Positions 8,599-20,532 of a stretch of DNA of 64,000 nt are shown piece after piece. The notes beneath the pieces are model-generated. The model was not told where the DNA came from. It ran no database searches and saw only the letters and a program-made list of their open reading frames with translations. Numbering within the stretch: the stretch's first letter is position 1; each line of letters begins with the position of its first letter. Origin of the DNA: Micromonospora pattaloongensis. GTDB taxonomy: Bacteria; Actinomycetota; Actinomycetes; Mycobacteriales; Micromonosporaceae. Both the position numbers and the translations under genes were made by a program. The stretch spans positions 434,001 through 498,000 of the forward strand of contig NZ_FNPH01000004.1 of the NCBI RefSeq assembly GCF_900107255.1, read 5' to 3'.

Positions 8599-9027
8599 AT
8601 GACTTCCGACTTCCACTCCCCCGTCGCCGACGCGGTCGACGCGCTCGACGACCTCATGGCCCGCGTCGGCGTCGACGGACTGACCGCCGCGCTGGCCCAT
8701 CCCGTGCTCATGACCGTGGTCACGCAGCACACCGCCGCCGTCCGCGAATCGGTCGACTCCGCCGGCCACCCGGTCGACCCCGATGGGGTCGACTCCGCCG
8801 GCCGCCCGGTCGACCTCATCGGACTCGTCACGTACGCGCGGTCGGTCGTCGCCGCGGCGGAGCGCAGCGGCTGCCCGCTTCCGGCGCCGGGCGAGGCCGA
8901 CCTCTCCTGTTCGGACTGGCTGGGCGCGCCCTGGCCGCTGCTGCGGCTGCTGGGCGTCTGCGCGCTGATCGAGGAGACCACGCTGCCGGCGGCGGCCGCG
9001 GCCGCCGTCGGGCGGGCGTCAGCCTGA
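8599..9027 (+). CDS. Hypothetical protein, possibly DUF6401-like
   Basis: 142-residue acidic protein with no signal peptide. The N-terminal VDALDDLMARVGVDGLTAAL and HPVLMTVVTQHTAAVRE, and the C-terminal CSDWLGAPWPLLRLL with GVCALIE, resemble a small actinomycete family annotated DUF6401 (assigned from memory and uncertain). A 12-codon tandem duplication makes up residues about 52-75. Starts at ATG 8599, divergent from the SCO4848-like gene across a short promoter region. Confidence 0.65.
   Translation: MTSDFHSPVADAVDALDDLMARVGVDGLTAALAHPVLMTVVTQHTAAVRESVDSAGHPVDPDGVDSAGRPVDLIGLVTYARSVVAAAERSGCPLPAPGEADLSCSDWLGAPWPLLRLLGVCALIEETTLPAAAAAAVGRASA
8751..8815 (+). repeat. Tandem 36-bp coding duplication
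   Basis: Bases 8751-8779 and 8787-8815 agree at 28 of 29 positions with a 36-base period, duplicating VDSAG(H/R)PVD in frame within the gene above. Confidence 0.85.
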
Positions 9028-9127
9028 ACGGGACACCGTCGCGGCACGGGCCCCACTTTCGGCCGAACGCCGCCGTCGGGCGCGCGTGACCCTCAGCCGA
9101 ACCGTGTCGCGGCGCGGGGGGTGATCA

Positions 9128-12242
<3,115 letters not shown>

Positions 12243-13256
12243 TCGGGGCTCCAAAGCTGCACCGACTTGTCAGTCGGCGTCCCAATCGGTAACGGCGAGA
12301 TGGGGGCCAGCGGTCAACGGGCGACGCGGTCGTCTGGTCGGGCGCCGACGGGTATGCGTCACCGGAGCGGCCCGCGGGTCGGGCTGCTCAGGGCGGCGAA
12401 GCGGTCGGTGCTCCCGGGAGGAACGGGGCCGGGGTTTGGCCGGCGCCGGGCCGGGGAAGGTCGTCGGGGCGACCGGACGAGCGTCGGACCGGTGGCGTGG
12501 CTAGTGATCCAGCGTCACGAACCCGCTGTGCGGGAGGCGTACCACCGGGAGGCTTAGCACCGGGAGGCGTGGCCCGAGGGAAGCGCACTGCGGGGGGACG
12601 GGGGGAATGTGCCGGGGCACATGACGGCGCTGCACTGCTCTGCGTCTCCTTCCGATACCGCCGACCGGGTTAGCTGACGGATTCGGGCGGGAAAGATCGC
12701 CCTACCGCGGACCAATGGCCCGCGGATTCACCCCAATTGCAATGGGTCCCCGGCTCGTGCGAGCACGACTAAGCGGGTCCGCGCCCAGCGTCATCGGACG
12801 ATGACCAACGACCGGGTCGGACGAGGTGACATTACTGGTGGGCCCATTCGCCTGCCAAGCCCCCCTAGCTGCGGCGATTCCCGCTCGGGACGGCCGGCGC
12901 AGCGCTGTCGAAAATTGCCGGAACCACCCGATGGGGACCCAACGTCGCAGCGCGTGCGGGTGCGACGGAAACGGCGATCGACAGCGGGAGAGGTGGCATA
13001 CGGGATTCCGCCACAGGCGAGAAATCTTATCGTCGTCGGTGAATGCATGGCGGGACGGCGATTGCGCGTTCCTCCGCGGAACCGGGCGATGACTCCGGCC
13101 ATCGATTCGCTCGCGCAGCGGCACGGACCGCCGGGCGGGCGCGTCCGCGTCGAGGTCCGCGCCGGCGCCGGCATAGTGCGGCGCGTCGGGGGAACCCTCC
13201 CATCTCAGCCGACCGCGACCGCGCACGTCCGGTGCGCGTTGGGAGGGGAGAACGCG
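12243..13256. other. Gene-poor 1-kb stretch with two dyads
   Basis: No ORF here has convincing coding character or family resemblance. It must hold the minus-strand promoter of the peptidase gene and the plus-strand promoter of the hydrolase at 13257. Two dyads stand out: a perfect 16-bp palindrome at 12607-12622 (ATGTGCC, GG, GGCACAT) and an imperfect CCCAATTGCAATGGG at 12732-12746. Either could bind a regulator; neither is assigned. The stretch from about 12650 to 13100 is less GC-rich than its neighbours. Confidence 0.4.
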
Positions 13257-14111
13257 ATGCACTTCATGACCGTTGGGGCCGAGAACTCCGCACTGGTCAA
13301 CCTCTACTACGAGGATCACGGACAGGGCCGTCCCGTGGTGCTCATCCACGGTTATCCACTCAGCGGCGCGGCGTGGGAGAAGCAGGTGCCGGCGCTGCTG
13401 TCCGCGGGGTTCCGGACCATCACCTACGACCGGCGGGGCTTCGGCAAATCCAGCCAACCCGCCACCGGGTACGACTACGACACCTTCGCCGCCGACCTCA
13501 ACACGATCATGACCGAGCTCGACCTGCGGGACGTGGTGCTCGTCGGCCACTCGATGGGCACCGGCGAGATCGCCCGCTACCTCGGCCGGTACGGATCGGG
13601 CCGGGTGAGCAAGGCCGTCGTGATCAGCCCACTCCTGCCGCTGTTGGTGAAGACCAACGACAACCCCGACGGCGTCGACAAGAACCTGCTGGAAGGCTTC
13701 AAGCAGAAGGCCAAGATGGATCGGTTCGCGTTCCTGACCAGCTTCTTCAATGACTTCTTCAACTACGAGCAGACCAAGGACAAGCAGGTCAGCGACGACG
13801 CGTTCCGCGCCAACCGGGACATCGCCCGGGGCGCCTCGCCGATCGGCACGGCCGCCTGCATCGACGCCTGGATGGAGGACTTCCGGGCCGACGTGTCGCG
13901 GATGGACGTCCCCGTGTTGATCATCCACGGTGACGCGGACCGCGTCATCCCGTACCCGTCGACCTCGCCGCGGCTGCAGGGGATGCTGCCCAACAGCGAG
14001 CTGGTCACGTTGCAGGGCGCGCCGCACGCGATCCCGTGGACGCACGCGGACGACGTCAACAAGGCGATGCTGAGCTTCATCGGGGCGCCGGCAATGGCGG
14101 GCGCCCGCTAG
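13257..14111 (+). CDS. Alpha/beta hydrolase, non-haem haloperoxidase type
   Basis: 284 residues, the usual length of cofactor-free haloperoxidase/perhydrolase-like esterases. Oxyanion region HGYPLSG, nucleophile Ser in GHSMGTGEIARYLGRYG (the family usually has GFSMGTGE), Asp in HGDADRVIP and His in GAPHAIPWTH. The ATG at 13257 follows GGGAGGGGAG; longer in-frame readings upstream look non-coding. No signal peptide. Likely a cytoplasmic esterase, with perhydrolase activity possible from the family. Convergent with the epoxide-hydrolase-like gene. Confidence 0.88.
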   Translation: MHFMTVGAENSALVNLYYEDHGQGRPVVLIHGYPLSGAAWEKQVPALLSAGFRTITYDRRGFGKSSQPATGYDYDTFAADLNTIMTELDLRDVVLVGHSMGTGEIARYLGRYGSGRVSKAVVISPLLPLLVKTNDNPDGVDKNLLEGFKQKAKMDRFAFLTSFFNDFFNYEQTKDKQVSDDAFRANRDIARGASPIGTAACIDAWMEDFRADVSRMDVPVLIIHGDADRVIPYPSTSPRLQGMLPNSELVTLQGAPHAIPWTHADDVNKAMLSFIGAPAMAGAR

Positions 14112-14120
14112 CGGGACCGG

Positions 14121-14156
14121 GACGCCCCCGCCGGCCGGGCCGCGGCGGGCGGCGTC
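14121..14156. terminator. Bidirectional terminator hairpin
   Basis: GACGCC plus CCCGCC pairs with GGCGGG plus GGCGTC, with one bulged base, between two convergent hydrolase genes. Confidence 0.6.
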
Positions 14157-14169
14157 CGCCCCGTCGGCC

Positions 14170-15045
14170 TCAGCCCGCCGGCAGGAACTGCCGGAGCTGC
14201 TCGGTGAGCTGGGCCGGCTGTTCCTCGAAGAGCCAGTGGCCACACTCCTCGATCACCCCACCGGTGACCGTCGTGGCGTACTGCGCGGCCTGCCCGGCGA
14301 CCCGGTCCCCGAGGCTGGCGCGTCCGCCGAGCGCGAGCACCGGCATCGGCAACTTCGTCGCGCCGTACTCGGCGTTGTCGGCCACGTCCCGCGGCATCGC
14401 CCGGAAGTAGGCGAAGCTCGCCCGCAGGTGGGCGGAATCGCGGAGGTGCCGGGCGTACTCGGCGACGTCGGCGGCCCGGATGCCGGTCTTCTGCACCAGC
14501 ATCGAGTCGGTGAACCGGTCCACCCAGAGCGCCTCCCGGCCCTCCACGATGAACTCGGGGAGGCCGTTCGGCACGCTGAAGAAGCCGAGGTTCCACCAGC
14601 CGGGCCCGTTCGGAGTCAGCGACGGCGCCTGATACAGGCTCTGGTCCGGGATCGGCGCCTCGGTGAGCACGAGATGACGCACGTCGCCGGCGTGCGCGGC
14701 GGCATAGGCGTACGCGACCATCGCGCCGATGTCGTGGCCGACGAGGCTGACGTCGCGGTCGAGCCCGAGCTGGGTCAGCAGGCCGTGGACGTCGCCGGCG
14801 AGCGTCTTCTTGTCGTAGCCCTCGGCGGGCGCGTCGCTGCCACCCGAGCCGCGCAGGTCGGGCGCGATGATCGTGTAGTGCGCGGCGAGCTCCGGCAGCA
14901 CCTTGCGCCACATGTACCAGGTCTGCGGATAGCCGTGCAGCAGCACCACCGTCCTACCCCGACCGCCGTGGACGTAGTGGAGCGTGACGTCGCCGACCCG
15001 CGCCGTCTGCTCGGTGAACCCGCTCGGAACCCGCTCGCCGCCCAT
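14170..15045 (-). CDS. Alpha/beta hydrolase, epoxide hydrolase-like
   Basis: 291 residues. HGYPQTWYMW is the oxyanion segment and VGHDIGAMVAYAYA puts Asp at the nucleophile position, as in epoxide hydrolases and haloalkane dehalogenases rather than esterases; the His is in EECGHWLFEE. A cap domain lies between. ATG at 15045 is chosen because GGGGGAG precedes it; the ORF extends to 15105 without a site. Soluble and cytoplasmic. Substrate unknown. Confidence 0.87.
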   Translation of the reverse strand: MGGERVPSGFTEQTARVGDVTLHYVHGGRGRTVVLLHGYPQTWYMWRKVLPELAAHYTIIAPDLRGSGGSDAPAEGYDKKTLAGDVHGLLTQLGLDRDVSLVGHDIGAMVAYAYAAAHAGDVRHLVLTEAPIPDQSLYQAPSLTPNGPGWWNLGFFSVPNGLPEFIVEGREALWVDRFTDSMLVQKTGIRAADVAEYARHLRDSAHLRASFAYFRAMPRDVADNAEYGATKLPMPVLALGGRASLGDRVAGQAAQYATTVTGGVIEECGHWLFEEQPAQLTEQLRQFLPAG

Positions 15046-15176
15046 CGCCGCTCCCCCGGTGTCGACACGTGGTTCGTCGGCTACCCGACGCCGGTACCCG
15101 TACACCTGGCGAGCGCCGCACGCGACGGCGTCGATATCGGGTCCCCGCCGCCCCGCGCGTCCGTAGCGTGGATCGG

Positions 15177-16373
15177 GTGACCGATCCTCAGCTGACCCGC
15201 CGGTTGCTGCTCACCGGGGCCGGCGCGGCCGCGGTCGCGGCCGGCCTGGGCGGGTGTGGCGCGGACGGGCCGAAGCGCACGCCGCAGCTGGCGGGGGAAT
15301 CGCGACCCGCCACGGCGCGCCCGACGGGGTCGCCGGGGCCGCGCGACGAGGTCGCGTTGCGACGCAAGATCGCGAGCCTGCTGGTGGTCGGCTTCCGCGG
15401 CGAGCGGCTCGCCGCCGACGACTGGATCATGAAGGCGGTCCGCGAGGGCCTCGGCGGGGTGATCCTGTTCGACCGCGACCTGCAGACCCGCGAGCGACGC
15501 AACATCATCTCGCCGGACCAGGCCCGCGCGCTGGTGACGTCGCTGCGGGACGCCTCGCCCGGTCGGCTCATCGTCTCGATCGATCAGGAGGGCGGCCGGG
15601 TCGCGCGGCTCAACCCGGAGAACGGTTTTCCGGCGACGCAGTCGCAGGCCCAGATCGGGGCCACGAACTCGACTCCCCGCACGCGGGCCTGGGCGCAGAC
15701 CATCGTGCAGGGCCTGACGTCCATCGGGGTGAACCTCAACTACGCGCCGGTGGTCGACATGAACGTGAACCCGGACAGCCCGGCGATCGGCAGGCTCGAA
15801 CGCGCGTTCTCCGCCGACCCCGACGTCGTCGTGAAGAACGCCACCGAGGAGATCCAGATGCACCCGTCCTCCGGCGTGAAGACGGTGCTCAAGCACTTCC
15901 CCGGCTCCGGCAGCGCCACCGGCAACACCGACTTCGCGGTCGTCGACGTCACCCGCACCTGGAACCCGCGCGAGCTCGAACCGTTCCGCAGGCTGATCGC
16001 CGACGGGGCGACCGACTCGGTCATGGCCGCCCACCTGCTCAACAAGCAACTCGATCCCCACCGCCCGGCGTCGCTGTCACCGGCGGTCGTGACGGACCTG
16101 CTGCGCGGGCAGCTCGGCTGGAAGGGGCCCGTGGTCAGCGACGACATGCAGGCGGTGGCGATCACCAGCCGGTACGGCCGCGACCAGGCGGTCGCGTTGG
16201 GCCTCGAGGCCGGCATGGATCTGCTCGTCTTCGCCAACCAGCAGGTGTACGACACGAGGGTCGTGGACCAGACGCTCGACACCGTCGTCGACCTGGTGCG
16301 GACCGGCCGCCTCACCGAGGCACGCATCGACGAGTCCGTCGCGCGCGTCGACGCGCTGCGTCCGCCACGCTGA
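15177..16373 (+). CDS. Glycoside hydrolase family 3, NagZ-like lipoprotein
   Basis: 398 residues. The N-terminus TRRLLLTGAGAAA followed by GLGGC is a twin-arginine-like lipoprotein signal with Cys at the lipobox. The GH3 domain has SIDQEGGRVARL, KHFPGSGSATGN and the nucleophile region VVSDDMQAV, in keeping with beta-N-acetylhexosaminidases of the NagZ group. Canonical NagZ reads KHFPGHGDT, so the acid/base loop differs (GSGSATG). Expected to act on wall-derived or environmental amino sugars outside the membrane. GTG 15177 has no clear Shine-Dalgarno and may be leaderless. Confidence 0.88.
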   Translation: MTDPQLTRRLLLTGAGAAAVAAGLGGCGADGPKRTPQLAGESRPATARPTGSPGPRDEVALRRKIASLLVVGFRGERLAADDWIMKAVREGLGGVILFDRDLQTRERRNIISPDQARALVTSLRDASPGRLIVSIDQEGGRVARLNPENGFPATQSQAQIGATNSTPRTRAWAQTIVQGLTSIGVNLNYAPVVDMNVNPDSPAIGRLERAFSADPDVVVKNATEEIQMHPSSGVKTVLKHFPGSGSATGNTDFAVVDVTRTWNPRELEPFRRLIADGATDSVMAAHLLNKQLDPHRPASLSPAVVTDLLRGQLGWKGPVVSDDMQAVAITSRYGRDQAVALGLEAGMDLLVFANQQVYDTRVVDQTLDTVVDLVRTGRLTEARIDESVARVDALRPPR

Positions 16374-16392
16374 GCCGACCGCGATCGGTCGC

Positions 16393-17433
16393 TCAGGCGT
16401 GCAGCGCCGTGTGCAGCGTCAGGGCCGCCTGCGCGGTGGCGGCGCGGGCGGCGCAGGTGTCCGCCAACGCGTCGAGCATCACGAGGTCGTGGATCGCCCC
16501 CTGGTAGCGGACCTGGGTGACGGGCACGCCGGCGCGCCGGAGCTTCGCCGCGTACGCCTCCCCCTCGTCACGCAGCACGTCGGCCTCGTTCGTGGTGATC
16601 AGCGCCGGCGGCAGCCCACGGAGCTGGTCCGGGCCGGCCCGCAGCGGCGACACCATCGGGTCGGCGCGCTGCGCCTTGTCCGGCAGGTACTGCTCCCAGA
16701 ACCAGGCCATGAGGTCGCGGCCGAGGTAGTAGCCCTCGGCGAACTCCCGGTAGGAGCCGGTGTCGAAGCCGGCGTCCGTGACCGGGTAGAACAGCACCTG
16801 CTGCCGGAACCGCGGGCCGCCCCGCTCGCGGGCCATCATCGCGACCGCGGTGGCGAGGGCACCGCCGACCGAGTCGCCCGCCACCGCCATCCGGTCCGGG
16901 TCGAGTCCGAACTCGGGCCCGTGCTCGACGATCCACTCGGCGACCGCGTAGCACTCGTGCAGCGCGGCCGGATAACGCGCCTCGGGCGCACGGCTGTAGA
17001 CGGGGAACACCACCGCGGTGCCGGACCGGACCGCGAGTTCCCGGATGAGCCGGTCGTGGGTCGTCGTCCCGCCGAAGACCCAGCCGGCGCCGTGCAGGTA
17101 GAGGGTCACCGGCGACGTGCCGTGCATCCGCGCCGGGCGTGCGCTCACGTCCTGCGCCATCGCCCGGACCCGTTGCCGCAGCGTCCCGCCGCGAGCGCCG
17201 TCCGGCTCCACGCACGGCCGGACGATCCGCACCGGCACCGGCCCCGTCGGCGTGCCCACGATGATGTCCTGGACGTCCGCGTCCGGCCGCGCGGCGCCGC
17301 CGGACTGCAGCTCGTCGAACTTCGCCCGGCCCTGCTCGACGGGGAGTTGGAACAGGTACGGCGGGTTCGCGGTCGCCTCGACGACCCGCTGCGCGGCCGG
17401 TTCCAACACCACGCCGGTGATGGCCTGAGCCAT
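16393..17433 (-). CDS. HSL-family alpha/beta esterase
   Basis: 346 residues of the hormone-sensitive-lipase group. The oxyanion motif reads YLHGAGWVFGG in place of the usual HGGGW, nucleophile Ser is in VAGDSVGGALA, Asp lies in the DPMVSPL region, and His in GAIHDLVML. ATG 17433 follows GGAGGAG at good spacing; longer readings to 17559 cross the clpC2 operators. Divergent from clpC2 with 140 bases between, so the operators described at 17527-17571 could also control it. Confidence 0.87.
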   Translation of the reverse strand: MAQAITGVVLEPAAQRVVEATANPPYLFQLPVEQGRAKFDELQSGGAARPDADVQDIIVGTPTGPVPVRIVRPCVEPDGARGGTLRQRVRAMAQDVSARPARMHGTSPVTLYLHGAGWVFGGTTTHDRLIRELAVRSGTAVVFPVYSRAPEARYPAALHECYAVAEWIVEHGPEFGLDPDRMAVAGDSVGGALATAVAMMARERGGPRFRQQVLFYPVTDAGFDTGSYREFAEGYYLGRDLMAWFWEQYLPDKAQRADPMVSPLRAGPDQLRGLPPALITTNEADVLRDEGEAYAAKLRRAGVPVTQVRYQGAIHDLVMLDALADTCAARAATAQAALTLHTALHA

Positions 17434-17526
17434 GGCGGCTCCTCCTTCCCGCGTCGCGGTAGCGCCGACAGCGCAGGGTGCCCCGATTTGCCTGGGGGTA
17501 ACGCCGGCGGGCCGCATCGCCGGATC

Positions 17527-17571
17527 GTCAACTAGTGGTTGACTCGTGCCGGCCGTCAACTTACGGTTGAC
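17527..17571. promoter_or_regulatory. Twin GTCAAC-N5-GTTGAC operators over the clpC2 promoter
   Basis: Two perfect dyads, 17527-17543 and 17555-17571, share six-base arms GTCAAC and GTTGAC with five-base spacers and sit 28 bp apart centre to centre. A sigma-70-type promoter is embedded: -35 TTGACT at 17539-17544, 17-bp spacer, -10 TACGGT at 17562-17567. This would start transcription at the ATG at 17574, giving a leaderless mRNA consistent with the lack of a ribosome-binding site. Binding would cover both boxes. Confidence 0.8.
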
Positions 17572-17573
17572 GC

Positions 17574-18314
17574 ATGACGAATCCCATCCAGACGACGAAC
17601 CCGATCCGACTCGACGACCTCATCGCGGCCATCACCACGGTGCACGCCAACCCGCTCGATCAACTGTCCGACGCGGTCATCGCGGCCGAGCACCTCGGCG
17701 ACGTGGCCGACCACCTGATCGGACACTTCGTGGACCAGGCCCGCCGCTCCGGCGCCTCCTGGACGGAGATCGGCAAGAGCATGGGCGTCACCAAGCAGGC
17801 CGCGCAGAAGCGGTTCGTGCCGAGGGACCCGGGCGAGCCGGCCGACCTGGACCCCAGCCAGGGCTTCAGCCGCTTCACCCTGCGCGCCCGGAACGTGGTC
17901 GTCTCGGCACAGAACGAGGCCCGGGCCGCCGGCAACGATCAGATCCTGCCCCCTCACCTCGTCCTGGGACTGCTGGCCGAACCGGAGGGACTGGCCGCAC
18001 GGGCGATCACCGCGCAGGGCGTGACGTTCGAGACCGTACGTCGGACCGTCGCCGCGACCCTGCCGCCGGCGCTCGACCGGGTGCCCGAACTCGTCCCGTT
18101 CGACGCGCAGGCCAAGAAGGCGCTGGAGCTGACGTTCCGGGAGGCGCTGCGGCTGGGCCACCCCCACATCGGGACCGAGCACATCCTGCTCGCCCTGCTG
18201 GAGCTCGAAAACGGCGCCGGCGTGCTCGCCGACCTCGGCCTCGACAAGGCGGCCACCGAGGCCACCGTCACGGCGGCGCTGGCCGCGGTCGCCGGCGACG
18301 CGCAGCAGGGGTGA
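17574..18314 (+). CDS. clpC2: ClpC2-like protein: HTH plus Clp N-terminal domain
   Basis: 246 residues. An N-terminal helical region ends in a helix-turn-helix-like segment (SWTEIGKSMGVTKQAAQKRF, residues about 62-81), followed by a double Clp_N repeat (about 97-240) with PPHLVLGLLAEPEG and HIGTEHILLALLELE. There is no ATPase module. The whole chain resembles mycobacterial ClpC2 (Rv2667) as I remember it. That protein binds cyclomarin-type Clp ligands and is reported to control its own gene. The dyads at its promoter fit autorepression. Leaderless start at ATG 17574. Confidence 0.88.
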   Translation: MTNPIQTTNPIRLDDLIAAITTVHANPLDQLSDAVIAAEHLGDVADHLIGHFVDQARRSGASWTEIGKSMGVTKQAAQKRFVPRDPGEPADLDPSQGFSRFTLRARNVVVSAQNEARAAGNDQILPPHLVLGLLAEPEGLAARAITAQGVTFETVRRTVAATLPPALDRVPELVPFDAQAKKALELTFREALRLGHPHIGTEHILLALLELENGAGVLADLGLDKAATEATVTAALAAVAGDAQQG

Positions 18315-18348
18315 CCGCCGACCGCTGTGCTCCCCGCCGATCCGCCGG

Positions 18349-20454
18349 TCAGTCGCGACGTACGGGCCGCAGTTGCAACTGGCCCGACTCCGGGTCCGCG
18401 CTGTCGATGAACGCCTCGACGGCCTCCCCGAATCCGATGCGGTGACCGGCGCGATCGGCGAGCGCGAGGGCGTCCGGGGTGGGGGCCCAGCCGCGACCGG
18501 GCAGGGCGCGCGCGGGCAGGAACCCGGTGACCCGGGAGGCGTCCAGCGTGACGAACAGGCCCTTCGCGTTCAGCCCGCTGACCCGGCCGGTCACCGTCGC
18601 CGGCCCGTCCTGCGCGGCCTGCCGCGCGAGCGTCACCAACCACAGCGCCTTGCGCATCTGCCCCTCGGCGCGACCGGCCACCCCGGTGGCGGTGTTGATG
18701 TGCGCACACAGCCGGGCCAGCTCGTCGGGGTCGGGATAGGCGGCGGCGTCGCGTTCCCCGGCGAGGAACGCGTGGATGATCCGGTGCACGGTCAGGTCGG
18801 CGTAGCGGCGGATCGGGCTGGTGAAGTGCAGGTAGCCCTCGGAGGCGAGGCCGAAGTGCGGGCCGGCGTCGGGGGTGTACTGGGAGCGGCCCAGGTAACC
18901 GAGCAGCACGTCCCAGACGGCCGCGGCGGTCTCGTCGGCGGCGAGTTCGAGCTGGCTGGCGAGCGCGGCCAACCCCAGTGGGGACAGCGTGGCGCCGAAG
19001 CCGGGGTGGAAGCCGGCCGCGGCGCAGAACGTCTCCAGCGCCGGGGCGGCCTCGGGGTCGGGCGGCGGGTGCACCCGGAACACCCCGGGCAGGCCGCGGG
19101 CGATCAGCCACGCCGCGACCGCCTCGTTCGCGGCCACCATGAACCGCTCGACCAGCAGGTGGGCGGGGTTGGACGGCTCCGCCTCGACCTGCTGCGCCCG
19201 GCCGTCCACCACCCGCACGGTCAGCTCCGGCTCCACCCGGCGCGCCTCGATGCCGCCGCGGCGCATCCGCTGCACCCCGAGCCGCGCCGCCGCGGTCCGC
19301 AGCCACCGCAGCGCCGTGAGCACCTCCTCCGGCACGTCGGCGGCGCCGCGTCCGCACAGCACGTCCGCGGCCGTCTCGTACGACAGGCGCGCGTCGGACC
19401 GGATGCGGGTGGCGTACACGTCGGCGGCGGTCACCTCGCCGCCCGGCGCGATCCGCAGCTCCACGGTGATCGCGTCGCGGTCGACGCCCGGCAGCAGCGA
19501 CAGGGCGTCCTCACTGAGCGCCGGGGGGACCATCGGTCGTGACCAACCGGGCAGGTAGACGCTGGTCGCGGCGCGCCGCGCCTCGGCATCGAGGGCGGTG
19601 CCCGGCCACACCTGCGTGGCCACGTCGGCGATGTGCACGGCGACCCGCAGCCCGCCGTCCGGATCGGCCGGCCAGACGCTGAGCGCGTCGTCGAGGTCCC
19701 GGCTGCCGGGCGCGTCGATCGTCACCGTGATCAGATCGCGCAGGTCGCGGCGCGACGGCTGCGGGGGCCTGCCGCGCCGGCCGCGCCGCGCGCCCCGCTG
19801 ACCCACCTCGGCGAGCACCTCCGTCGGGAAGTCGGTCGGGATGAGGTGCCGGACCCGAATCCGCTCCAGCAGCGCGTCGGCGCTCGTCGGGTCCGCCCAC
19901 CGCTGCTCGATCGTCGCCTGCCGGTCACCGGTCACGGTGACGCGCACGGCCTGGCCCTCCCGCGGGCGTCCCTTCACCGCCCAACGGCCGTGCCCGAGGT
20001 GCGGGTCGACGCGCAGCACCAGGCCGCTCTCGCCCCGCTCGACGACACCGAACAGGGTCGTCCGGGAACGCGCGAGCACGGAGGCCTCGGACGCGGTCGC
20101 CCGCCCCTCGTCGTCGATCGTGAAGCTCACCGCGACGGTGTCGCCCTCCAGCAGCCCCTCGGCCAGCGGCGGCGGGACGAAACACGAATCGATGTCGGCC
20201 GCGTCGGACAGGTCGACGAAGCCGAAGCCGCGGACGTGCGGCCGGAAGGCGCCGGACGCGGCGTAGACCGGCGTCTCGTCGGTCGGCTCCGCGGCCCGGC
20301 CGTCCGATGACGCGGCCGCGGCCGCGTCGTCCGGCGCGGCCGGTTCGGTCGGTGGTTGTGGCGTCGCGGCCGCTCGGGTGCGGGCGGCCGTTTCTGTAAT
20401 CGCGGCGGGGCGCCGTCGGCGGCGCGTCGTGGTAGCTGTCATCCCAGCCGCCAT
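18349..20454 (-). CDS. RNB-domain 3'-5' exoribonuclease (RNase II/R family)
   Basis: 701 residues. Residues 1-65 are basic then Ala/Pro-rich low complexity, followed by cold-shock-like OB domains, the RNB catalytic domain with SRDLDDALSVW (metal-binding Asp cluster) and HFTSPIRRYADLTVHRI, and a C-terminal S1-like domain (TVTGRVSGLNAKGLFVTL). Degrades RNA processively from the 3' end. ATG 20454 and ATG 20442 are both possible starts and neither has a well-spaced site. Convergent with clpC2. Confidence 0.92.
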   Translation of the reverse strand: MAAGMTATTTRRRRRPAAITETAARTRAAATPQPPTEPAAPDDAAAAASSDGRAAEPTDETPVYAASGAFRPHVRGFGFVDLSDAADIDSCFVPPPLAEGLLEGDTVAVSFTIDDEGRATASEASVLARSRTTLFGVVERGESGLVLRVDPHLGHGRWAVKGRPREGQAVRVTVTGDRQATIEQRWADPTSADALLERIRVRHLIPTDFPTEVLAEVGQRGARRGRRGRPPQPSRRDLRDLITVTIDAPGSRDLDDALSVWPADPDGGLRVAVHIADVATQVWPGTALDAEARRAATSVYLPGWSRPMVPPALSEDALSLLPGVDRDAITVELRIAPGGEVTAADVYATRIRSDARLSYETAADVLCGRGAADVPEEVLTALRWLRTAAARLGVQRMRRGGIEARRVEPELTVRVVDGRAQQVEAEPSNPAHLLVERFMVAANEAVAAWLIARGLPGVFRVHPPPDPEAAPALETFCAAAGFHPGFGATLSPLGLAALASQLELAADETAAAVWDVLLGYLGRSQYTPDAGPHFGLASEGYLHFTSPIRRYADLTVHRIIHAFLAGERDAAAYPDPDELARLCAHINTATGVAGRAEGQMRKALWLVTLARQAAQDGPATVTGRVSGLNAKGLFVTLDASRVTGFLPARALPGRGWAPTPDALALADRAGHRIGFGEAVEAFIDSADPESGQLQLRPVRRD

Positions 20455-20491
20455 CGTCCCCCGAGCGGGCCGCGCCGGGGGCCGAAACCGC

Positions 20492-20517
20492 GCGGGCGCT
20501 TATCTCCGTGCGCCCGC
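20492..20517 (-). terminator. Hairpin after the MHS transporter gene
   Basis: GCGGGCGC (20492-20499) pairs perfectly with GCGCCCGC (20510-20517) between the transporter stop and the RNase start, both on the minus strand. Confidence 0.5.
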
Positions 20518-20532
20518 ACGGACGCCGGCAGA

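Noticed and set aside
12702-14243. 513-codon minus-strand ORF
   Set aside because: Antisense to the haloperoxidase-like hydrolase, whose catalytic motifs are clear on the plus strand.
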